Below are positions 1-11,000 of a DNA stretch of 32,246 nt, piece after piece (the first letter of the stretch is position 1; each line of letters begins with the position of its first letter). Origin of the DNA: Symsagittifera roscoffensis (Eukaryota; Xenacoelomorpha; Acoela; Convolutidae). Location of the stretch: contig NC_087064.1 of NCBI RefSeq assembly GCF_963678635.1, positions 42,439,165-42,471,410 of the forward strand, written 5' to 3'. A program made the translations under genes and the position numbers. The notes below the pieces were generated by a model. That model saw only the letters and a program-made list of their open reading frames with translations. It ran no database searches and had not been told where the DNA came from.

Positions 1-690
1 TCTTTGTCACATTTCCTCACTGAAACAATAGGAGGAAGAAAAAAATTGTTTTGTATATTTTGTATCACACGAGGATTTTGTTTTCTAGCATTATTTGCCT
101 GTCTTGCCATCATTGGATTCTTGTTTTTGAAAATTTGATCAGCATCCTTAATATCAACTAAGTTGTGCCTTTGAAATCCACCATCTACTTTCGAACCGAA
201 AACTTGAGGAGCACAATTATATGTAACTGTGTACATTCCCAAACCCCGCGAATAATCAAGAAGCGCGCTGAGTAAGTCTCTCTGTTATATACACTGGTTG
301 CTTATTTACAGGGTGCAAAAAATCTTTCAATAACTTTTTCCTGTCATAAATTCTGTTTTTTATATCAAAGTAGACAAATTTCACTATAACCACACATTTT
401 TGGTTTTGACTCACAGGGCCGAGGGGATGGCATGCCTTCAGGTCGTAGCTGTTCACCTCCACGCCCATAACTTCGTTAAAAAAGGTCAGGACATCTTGGG
501 TAAAATTTCCGGATCGTAAAGGTAAATTTTGCAAAATAACACAATCTTTTGAGCTATATCTTTCCATTTCATTAACTTTATTCTCTAGAAAATGCACCCG
601 ATTTTGCAATTCAACAATGATATCATCCTTACCTTTTACATTCTCAATTAGCCCTTGTAATAGGCCTTTCAATTTGGGATCAATATTTAT
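1..690 (-). pseudogene. LINE-type ORF1-like fragment, frameshifted and truncated by the window edge
   Basis: Read leftwards from about 672, a 138-codon frame begins with a heptad-rich stretch (LENKVNEMERYSS) that looks like a coiled coil. A compact domain follows, with phrases such as VILQNLPLRSGNFTQDVL and VVIVKFVYFDIKNRIYDR, ending in YITERLTQRAS. This order (coiled coil, RRM-like core, C-terminal domain with an 'ITERLT' phrase) is typical of ORF1 proteins of non-LTR retrotransposons. Near 255-265 the frame breaks; the neighbouring frame then stays open to position 1 (LLDYSRGLGMYTVTYNCAPQ and onward). Upstream of 672 the frame hits a stop within about 40 bases, so the N-terminus is missing. 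I infer a dead copy. The family level (L1-, CR1- or jockey-like) is not resolved. Confidence 0.6.
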
Positions 691-1835
691 GTATCTTTTA
701 TTTCATCGAATAAAGTATTGAGATTCGCCATTGAATAAGTTTGCGATGTTTTAAATTCGTGGCTAGCAAAAAGAGCAGTTTAGAACCGACTGTTTCTCAT
801 TGAAGGTCAAAATTGAATTTGAAAATTGAATTTGAAAGGGGGGGACTGGAAAAGAGCCGTTAAAATTTGCAGGTGGTTGAAAAAGAAACAAGACTGCTCG
901 TATCAGGGCGAAGCCCTGAATGTTCCGACTGCCCTTTAAGGTTTATGGAGCAGCAATAACATTAAAAAATTCAATGAAATAAAACAAAATGAAAAAATAA
1001 TTTCTAAAATTTATAATTTTTTATGAAAATCATCCCCCCACACGCCATATAAAGTACAAAAGGATAGATTTCGCTCCTTGTAACAAACCAATTATGGCAA
1101 ACAAGCTTCTTTTAACCAATTAGGAACAATTTCTAAGACGGATTAACTCTCCACTTACGCGTTATTAGCGCGAAATATATCGCGCGTTAATTGTCCCAAC
1201 ATGACCAAAATGGCAATCTTTAAACCCCCGTAACTTTACGAAGAATAATGACAGGTGAAATATCTTTTCAAATTTGAGCTCAGGACAACAATACCTTTCG
1301 ACTGATATAAAAAAAATTCCGTCAAAAATGGCTAGTTAAAAAGTCGAAATTTGTCTGAAGAAAAAAAAAACCCACCCCGAGCACAAATATTCCGTTACTT
1401 TCGTATCGAAAGTCGGAACAAAAAGAGACAAAATGACGCCTACTGATTATTTTAGAAAAATGTCAGAAATCAACGGGTAATAAAAGTGATAAAATTGGAT
1501 GGATGGCACGTGCTAATAATAGTCTCTCCATTATTCAAATTAACTCCAAAAGAACTGACGCCTATGTTAAGAAGAAAACAAATAGAGTAACAAACCAACA
1601 TTTCCACTCGCCATTCTACCCTCTCAACCTACCATCAAACGCGAACAAAGACATCACCCATCACCAAAAATGTACAACTGCAGCAGTAGCAGCCGTGTCT
1701 GACTTCAAACTCTTATTGGATCCCTACATTACATTACACATAACATATAGTCAAAACGAGTACATATACAAGTTATACGTGTGTGTGTGTCGGTGTGTAA
1801 AGATAGTAGTGTGTGGTGGTGTATCCATAATTGAG
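691..1835. other. Non-coding stretch before gene A exon 1
   Basis: No convincing coding region on either strand. It contains a solitary repeat end at 838-860 (GGGGGACTGGAAAAGAGCC), matching the right end of the 2642-2848 inverted-repeat element, and a GT-rich microsatellite-like run at about 1779-1820. If the gene A start at 1886 is right, the last part of this stretch is 5' UTR or promoter. No TATA box stands out. Confidence 0.4.
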
Positions 1836-1885
1836 GTCTTACCAAGTACATCAGCGGAGGTGTTGGTGAATCTTCGTTTGCCGTC

Positions 1886-2042
1886 ATGGCTTTTGGGGCA
1901 GTGGACATATCAGTGTTGGTATTCGGCGGAGTGTATATCATCTGTGCATGGCTCTCAGTTGCCATTTACCAGACCCAGCTCAAGAAGAAGAAGGATGAGC
2001 TATTCCGCAATATGGATGAGGAAAAACCAGAGTCTGATCCAG
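1886..2042 (+). CDS. Gene A exon 1: signal-anchor exon
   Basis: Encodes 52 residues: MAFGAVDIS, a hydrophobic helix (LVFGGVYIICAWLSVAIY), QTQLKKKKDELF and an acidic end (NMDEEKPESDP). The ATG has G at -3 and G at +4. An in-frame TGA at 1832-1834 limits any upstream extension to about 17 codons. The exon ends CCAG|GTCACT in phase 1. Alternatively, this is an internal exon entered at an acceptor near 1836 or 1855 (ACATCAG|CGG); the polypyrimidine tracts there are poor, so I prefer a start at 1886. A repeat begins only 35 bp past the donor. Confidence 0.55.
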
Positions 2043-5000
2043 GTCACTATAACACTCATTGACCATCACATCAATGCATGGGAGGATCTAAGGTTTTCTA
2101 AAGAAGGGGGGGTTCAATTTGTTTCCAAAATTTAGTATGACTTTTTTTAGGTCGACCAAATTGATTTCCGAGTACTCCTAGAACACTATCAAGACCCTAT
2201 TTTGACATAATTTTGCGCTGCAGGAAAATTTTTGAAAAAAAACAGGTAAAAAACCGTTTTAGAGGACTTTTTGGAAAGTTTTGACCAAAATTGCGTTTTT
2301 TTTGGCGCGCACTCCCCTTTAAAATTAGTATGTAAGGGCGCCTATAGCACCTTTAGAAAATTTCCCTTTAAGTTGGTGAGACGGTCGAGTCCCTGAGGGG
2401 GAAGGGGCGTCCGCTCCCCATCGTCCCCCCACCCCCCTAAATCCGCCCCTGCATAAAAATCTTAAGCATTATCGTGCAGATAATTTTTTCTACTATCTGC
2501 TGTTAACACATTTCTTTTTCATACCTTACTTCGTAAAATTACGCATTCAGCCGAGTGTGAACAAGTGAACAATTTTTTTACAAGCTGCACTCAGCAAAAA
2601 AAGAAATCGATAAAATTACTATTGTAATTGTACTTGAATAAAAGGCTCTTTTCCAGTCCCCCCCTTTAATTTTTTCTGAAATTAATTATAGGAAAGTCTA
2701 TTTAAAATGATTTTTCATGTTAGAAACTGCAATAAAACGTGTCAGCGTGAGTAGTTGTACAAATTTCTACAACATTTCTAACATGCAAATTGCTTGAACA
2801 TCTTTGTTTTGTAATTTAACAAGGGGTGGGAAACTGGAAAAGAGCCGAATAAAATTACAAGAAAAAAGATGTTCAAAAATTGTTCACACGGCGATTTGCA
2901 TGCGAGAAATGTTGTAAAAATGTGTTCACTTGTTCTTGTTGACACATATTGATTCCATTTTTTCCCTCCCGCAGGTGGAGGAAGGAAGGAAATAGAGCTC
3001 ACAAAAATTTCTTGAAGTGAGTTGTAGTTTTCTGGCAAGTCACATTTTGGTTCGTCTGAACATATTACTTTACAACGGAACGAAAGTTTGATTAAGATGC
3101 CATCATACTCATTGAAACGTTCGCGTGATAAGTGAAAATAATTAAACGGAACTAATCATCATTATAAAACAATGTGCTGATTTTTTGGTGGTGAATCAAA
3201 GTCAAATGCGTGGAAAGTGGAAAAGAGCCACTTTCATTGCATTATTATAACGTAAAGTTAGTTTTTAAATAGTGAATCTCAAAAGTGAAGGAAAATGAAA
3301 AAGAGACATTTTTTTTACTGAGTGTGGGAACCTTTTTTTTTCATGAAAGTTGCTGTGCCTAAACGCGGAATTTTGTATGTATTGAGATTTTTCATAAAAA
3401 AAACTGCTGTTTTGATTTTTTCTGATTCGATTTCTGATCATATAAATAACAAAACAATATCTCTGATTTTTTTTCTGATCATAGAAATAACAGAACAAAA
3501 TTTCTGATGTTATTATGTTCAGATATGTATCAGAAAAAACCTCTGATTTTATTCTGACCAGAGAATCATCAGAACAAGCCCCTGATTTTATTCTGATCAG
3601 AAACATAACAGAATATACTGCTGTTTTTCTTCTGGTTTATCTCTGATCAAAGATAAATTGCCACTTGTCACAATCTGATACAGAACTGATTTTTACTAAC
3701 ACATTTTTGAAGAAGTACTGATTTTTTCTGGGACTTCAACCCGGGTTGCGGTTTGAAAAACTTTCAAATTGTGACTAAGTGTACATTTTGTGTATTGTAC
3801 AAAGACTCCGTTTTGTGTATTGTGTATTGCAGGAAGAAACTGGAGAAGATCAGGCCTTTTCCTAGTCCACCTTTTTAGAATCGGTTATAAACGTTTATTC
3901 AAGGAGATCAAAGTTCATCAAAACGTGGCAACATGAACAAAAAGAAGGATTTTTGACACCCCGCATTTAAAACTGTTTATTCTTTTACGAGTTATTATCA
4001 CTGAACATGAGGTACTGAGAAGAAATGAGCTTACAATAATTTGGTTGTCTTTTTTTACCTAGCACTACTCTATTGACTTAAGAAGGCTCATTTCCAAGCA
4101 ATTTTTGCCAGTTTTCTTCGACTTGCCCGATCAATTTTGAGACTAAGGGTTCAATCGAAAGAACAGACCACCGGAAACTCCCCTACACAAACGGCTACTC
4201 CTTATTTTTGTTAGAGAAACCTCAACAGAAATGAGAGAAATTCCATTTTTTAATTTTTTGAAAATTACGCTTTACTTTTGCGGCTCATTTCTTCCCACTT
4301 TTCCCCCACAATTTAAGTTCTATCTACATTTTCTCAGTTGACCATTGAGCTATTTTGGCTAAATGCACTGGCTCTTTTTCCTCCCCCCACAAATCCCCCC
4401 CCCCCCCCCCCCCCCCCCCCCCGCCCCCACCTCACTCGAGCTTCAATATATTAGTGTAACGAGTGGTTTTACGAGGTTGAGTATGAAGACCAAATATGTT
4501 TGCCGTGGCCTTATTAGTCTGTATGTAAATTTTCATAACAATCGGACAATGTCGTCAACAAATTTACATGTAATAAATTGCAGGTGGGGGAAGGAAAAAG
4601 AGCCAATGCGCTATGTTAAGATATAAGGTGTGGCGAACAAATGTTGAGTTATGACCTTTGGCCTGTACTCGTAGAGTAATTTCAGATAAATTACACCGTC
4701 TGTTCGTCACGCTATCTTGTTTTCGGCCGGATGGATTCGTGCAACCTCTTAGTCTAATTCCTACCCTAATCCTACTCTTATATTTCCTAGTCTCAAAAAA
4801 TCTAGAGTATAATGGTTTTCGCGGATTATTTCTTGGAGTTTATCTAGAAGGAGCACAACTGTAATATAAGATTTATTCAAATTTTTCCGGTGCTGAAACT
4901 ACAATAGTTTCGGCACTTATCAACAATTGCCAATGTTAGATGTGGAATATGATTGGTTGGTTAGTAATATTTTATACAGATAGTTTTATCAATAATATAA

Positions 5001-8000
5001 TTGGTTTATAAAAAATACTAGCTTAGAACTTGTTCCACCCATCCGGGGTTTAGAGAGTTTTCAGTTTCTAATTGTTTTTTTGTGGTGGAGGACGGTTGAT
5101 GTAGTTTCTTTGGATGTTTTGAGCAATGACTACTTGAAGAGAGGAGAGAAGGAGTTGTTTGTGTAGATGGAAGAAGATTGTTCTGTTCGTGTTTCAAGAT
5201 GGGTCTCGTTGATTTTGGATAGTCTTGGGTGATTGTGTCAAGACTTCTGATCGATGCAATGATGTATCAATTTCATTAAGTTTAGAGCGAGACTACGTGC
5301 AGGGTGAAGTGCCCAGTGAATAGGATCGGTATGTGAGATCAACATCGAGATGGCCATTTGTCTGGTTCAATGGGTTTCCTTTGCTGCGATGTTGAGTCCA
5401 AAATTAAAATCCTTTGAGGGTGGTGATTTTGGCAGCAAACCAAATAGTTTTGCCATTCCAGAGTTGAAATGTATTCAAGTTGTCATCTCCTTTGCTGCTC
5501 GTTCCTTGGGCTCTATGAAAACTTCACATTCTGCATTTATATATTTACATCTTGTTAATTAAATTTTGTTTTTAGTTATGATTTATAATTAACTGTTATC
5601 GCAAAAGCGTTTTTATTTTAGTTTGAGTATTTTTGTCGAGAGTCACCCTATAGCAACTCTCGACAAAAATAGAGCGTGGGTCACAAAGCGTGGTTGAAGC
5701 GTGGTGGGTTAGGCCGGCTATAGAGCTTGCTCAGGACGTCCCTTGAGGAGGCCAGGAGTGGGCTATTATTTATGGATTCTTTGTGCAGAGTCTCTTTATA
5801 TGTTCAAACTTTTGTTACATTTTTATTACGTGCTTTTCACTTTTTGTTTTGATTGTGTCCTTTTCTCAAAAATAGAGTCATTTGTTTTGGGTTTGTCTTT
5901 CGACTTTTTTGTGTTTTATTTGGTTTTAAAAAACTTGAAAGTGGCTTTCAAAAGAATATTTTATTCAGTATTAATCTGGGTTTATTCCAGTTTGAGTACC
6001 ATGTGATTTTCTTTCTTGGTCATACTATTAGTTTGTGGTTTTGTGGCGTTAGTAAGCTCACTTGGTTAGCTTAGCTTACTTTTATAATTCCCTCCAACCG
6101 GGTTAAAGGAAAGTTTGAAACGTGTGAAAACAAGCTAGAGTTGTTATCAGGGAAAATAAAAACTTGAAATTCAATATTTAAACAAATCTTATTGGGCGAG
6201 CTGTGCGATTGTAGAAAAAGTTTGTGATTTATGGGCGATTGAAGATTTCACAATTATAAGAGAAGCGTCTTGTAAAAAAGATAGTTTTATTCAATTTATT
6301 TGCAGTGTTTCATGAATTTACCACATAAAAAAAACATTAATTTACTGCTATGGCATTTTAATTTTATGAATATACTGCTTTGGAAAGCAAAAATGACTAC
6401 TTCAATTACATACTGTAATTGTTAAATCGAATTTGAAAAATTTATAAAACTAGTTTACAATTTTTTATTTATTTTTATATGTTTTAGATGATTGAATGGT
6501 GAAATTTAAAAAAAAAGTGAGAAAGAAAAAAAGAATGTTTAGTATGTTTTTAAATTTCTTAGTTTGATTAAATAATTATACTTACAAAGGGTTGTCGTCA
6601 GCAAAAAATCCATTTAGGAAATTAGTGCAAATAGTGAGGAGATTGGCAAGCATGCGGATTACATTTTCACTTTGAAGGAGAGGCCATAGAAGCGCGAGTG
6701 CACGGATGATGTTGTGCTCTTCACTATTGAGTGAGAATTCATGCGATGTGGTTTGGATTAAGTTATAGAGCGTGTGGTTGTATTTGGTATTGTGAATGTA
6801 TTCTAGATTGTGGACTTCGATGGGTGTATATATTTTAGGGGGATGATTAGTTGGAGGGATTCTTCAATATCGAAGGATTTAATTAGTGGGCAGAATATAT
6901 ACATTTGTCTTATGGGCTCATAGTTACGGAGGATGGCGTGCATGTTAGTAATTTATATACAATAAGTGAAGTTTGGAAAGTATGGTGAGGTGTATTTGGA
7001 ATTAATCAATGTGAATCTTCTTGTGGGTTTCGTGATGGTGTCTTAAATATGTAGTGGTGTTGAATGTATTTATAATAGGTGTATGTGTGGGTTAGTTTAG
7101 TGTGTCACAATATCTCATATGAGCAGTGCAAGTCACGTTTTTTTGTTGTGAGAAAATTAAAAGTTTGTGAAAAATGATTAAATTTGTTGAAATAAAAATC
7201 AAAAGCTTTGGTATCTCGGAGTGCGGTAGAAATAATATGATCATACTTTTTATTCAAGCTGTTAATTACATATACATATTGTGATTTAAAAAAAATTCAA
7301 TTAATTGGGGATTAGTGTTTTCATCTTCTTCTATGACTGTATCTTCCACATATCGTCCAATATCATAGTGATTAATTGAAAATTTGTTTGCTTTTTGAGC
7401 AACAAATCTGTTTATTATTTGTGTTAGTCCTATGGTTGTGAATTATTTTTCATGCAGTGCTGTGGTTAGGTTGTGTAATCGGGAATGCCATATTTCTTTG
7501 TCAGCTGGGTTATTGTAAAAGGGGAGCGCTAGTGAGCTAGTGAAGTTAAAGTATGGGAACTAGGCTATATTCATCAACATAAGTTCGTTGGTCGTTGTTA
7601 GTAGTCCGATAGTAAGTGTTTTGTGGGAGGAATGGTAACTTATATTTCGAAATTTTCTTAGTGTTGCAGTGGAGTGGGTAAAAGGAAAACACTCAGTTTG
7701 GTCGGGGATGGTGAAGTAATTGAGTAATGGGGTGCTTTCGTTTGAATACTCAGTGGGCTCCGGTTTCGTCTACTGTGGAGGCTGGTTCGGAGGAAAAAAT
7801 GGATTGTGATAGTGATGAATTGTTAATGTGTTAGTGGTTTGAAGCTGTTGTTGTAAAGTGATGAAATTGTCAAGCTCGTTTTCTAATTATTCATTGACGG
7901 GGCTAGGGGAGTCGGGTTGATCCTTTGTCTTTGGGGAGAGGATTGGGGTTGCGTCTGTGTAGGAAACAGGAGCTGAGGAAGTTTCATTGGGAGTTGGGGT

Positions 8001-11000
8001 GTGGATTGGGCGGAAGGGGGGTGTTGCGAAAAAAGTGACGGGCTGGGCTCGGAGTTCTGAAATTCATCTAGGGTTTCAATATTGGAAATATGTGATGGTG
8101 TGAAAAACTGTTTTTGTGGAATCATCAGAATCCATGCGTGGTGAATTAATGGTGAATGAGGGTAAGGGAGAAGAAGTGAGGTCAGAAATTGATATGCTAG
8201 AAGAGGTACGTTGGAGATTGGATGGGTAAGAAAGAGAACGAATGAGGGACCCAATCTGGCGGCTCATCGTGGGCTAAAAAGATGGTTGTTCTGAGAACGA
8301 AAATTAGTGGTGTGTGGCTGTTCTACAATTCATTCGTATGTGTCTTCTATATTCGTTTGATGAACTACTATATGAGTAACTGGACTTTGTGGGTAGCTAT
8401 GACTTGATGAGATGTGCTCTGTTGTTTGTTGCTGTTTTTCTTTAATTTCGAGGTGCTAAAGATAATGTATGGTTATTATGAAACTTTTGTAATTGTGGTG
8501 TAGAAGGTATTGTATTAATACAAAGGTCCAGAAGATTTAGGGATGGTGATGAGGTTATATTAAAATGAACTCTGGGTGTTGTAAGATTTCTATTTCAGCT
8601 TGGATGGATTATTTGTCTATCTATTGTAGATGTTTGATTTGACTAGGGTGTCTAGTTCTATTAAAGTCTTGTTGGAGAGAAGGATAGATGTTGTATGTTG
8701 GTTCGTATTGCGGTTCGCTTAGAGGTGCAAGGCCAACTACGGGTATTAAAGTTTCTGATACTAACGCGTGTCTTTCTTCTTCAAATATATAGTGGTTTCC
8801 TTCAAATGAAATGCGTGTTGATGATTGGATTGAATTATGTGACTAGACGTTGGTGTTGTTGGAAACTCTTGTGATGTCGTAGTCGGTGGGGATTGTTGTG
8901 TTGGTTGTTGATTAGCAATATTGAAGTATTTTAGTTATTTTTTTCTCATGAAGAAAATGTATGTTGCTTATAATATTCTTCTGTGAAAATGATTAAGAGG
9001 ATTGTTGCACAGGTGAATATTGCCTTTTTTATGCATTTACATTTTGTCAAAATTAGGGAGACTAGGAAGGTGACAATAATTACTAAAAGAAGAAGAATGT
9101 CTTCCTTTATTGAATAAATGTCTTAAAATTTAGATAGTTGTCAAACTATCGTACCTCAGGAGGTGGTTCAGGATTTCTGAGGAATACTTGAGGTAAGCTT
9201 TTGTGACGGAATGAAAATTTATGAAAAAACTGCAAATAGATATGAGTAGGAGGAGGAATATTTCAAAAATGTCTATGATGAAAAGTATAGCAAAATGAAA
9301 AAAGATTGTGAAGAATGAAAAAAGGTTTGAAATTATTTTCTTGAGGAGTCGAACTGTTAGAGAGAAGCATTTGCGAAATGATTCGTCTCGTCAACGTTTT
9401 TTTTATTTTCCGTGTCAAAGTTTTTATCGTAGTTGGATTGGTTATTGATTTTTCACAAGCAAAATGGATATAAGCAATTTTTTGTGGGGCAAGTCTGAAG
9501 GTCTAGGAATAAACTTCTTAATTTTGTTTTTATTTCTTGGATGATTGGTATTATTCAGATGTTATGTCTACTTCAGGCTAATTGATCATGTCGTGTTTTT
9601 TCTTGCGGCGCATTTAATTTTTGTGTAGGTTAAGACAAAACTGTTGATTTTTGTACTGGTTGATGAGGGAGGGTGGTAACATTTAGTTTTTGTTTATTTC
9701 AATTGTCAAAAAAAAAACGTGTTGCTAATTTCTGACCCGAAGGTATTTGAGTTATAGTTTCATATATGTTTGAAGTGAGCAATGTGTCAGCTAATGAAGT
9801 GGTGCCAGAGTGGGGTAATTTTTAAATAGTTTCTGTTTGGCTGAAAATGAGCTAGTTGCTTAAGTGTGTTAACAAAAAATATGGAAAAGAGAAGAAAAAT
9901 TTGTTACATTTAAAAGGTTTAAAATGATTAATTAATTGAAAGGCGTTTTTGAAATTCAACTTTCTTTAAATGTTTAGATTGTGGGATGATAGTTTTGTAA
10001 TCTCTCTGTGGTTGACTTCGGATTCGTGATGATTGTCGTTGTTGAGCTTTTTCTTTTGTTTCTTGTTATAGAGTTTTTTCTTCTAGTTTTAGATTTTTTC
10101 TTTGTTTTTGAGGTATCTGTTTATAGCTGATATCCTGAGATTGTGGTAGGGTATTCTAATTCCTTTATTTTTTGATTCTAATAATTGTGTGTTTGTTTCT
10201 GTGTTGAACTATTTCCTTTTCATTTGAATCAATAAGTTTGTATGTTACATCAGTGGGTTTGTCAATAATCTAATATGGTCCTTTTCGGATTGGTTCTAAT
10301 TTTTTAGATGTTCCTTTTTGTGTTACAAAATTTGGTATTAAGGCATACGTTTCTACTTTTAAGTTTACCTCTATTTAAAATCCATTCCGCGTGTGTGCCG
10401 GAGGCTAATTTTAAAGTTTGCAGATGATGAAAATGATCTTCATCGAGCGTATGTAACGATAAATTATAACAAATTGATTTTTTAGTAGGTTGGCGATGAC
10501 CTTGTGTATTTTTTGATAAATTTGCTGTAATTATTATTGGTTTCCGTGATTTTGCTTGAAAACAATTTCATAAGGTGATAGTGTACTGTGAGATAACGTA
10601 TTGTGTTTCCTTTTAATTGTTTTTCTACATTAACTGGAGAAATGATTTTGTATTTCTCTAAGATACCTAGTAATCTATTGACTTCATCTTGAAAGTGCAT
10701 TGGAATTTTACTTGCTCGTTGTTTCTTGAAAACTGCGTCAAGTTTTAGAGGTAGATGTAGTGGTGAATTTACTTTTCCAACATCAAAATTAGATGTAACG
10801 TAAACCATTGGGTACTTAAATAGTTCTGCTAATTGTTCAAGTTCTTGTTGTGTATTTTGAGAGTGTTGAAAATTGAAAATTGTAAGAAATTTTTGTTGTT
10901 CGGTGGTATATTTTGATATTTGAAAAATTGGTTTAAAATAAGGTGCTTTTGTGAAGTAGTCTGTTTTTAGTTTTGAATCAATAATTTTGTTATTAATTGA

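Noticed and set aside
1503-2135. 210-codon plus-strand frame over gene A exon 1
   Set aside because: It is in a different frame from the membrane-anchor exon, crosses the splice donor and runs into the repeat. Its residues show no coherent pattern.
2975-3016. 42-nt segment with a strong acceptor (CCCTCCCGCAG) and donor (GAA|GTGAGT)
   Set aside because: In the gene A phase it meets a TGA at its end, and its sequence is a right end of the inverted-repeat family, so the splice-like look is a by-product.
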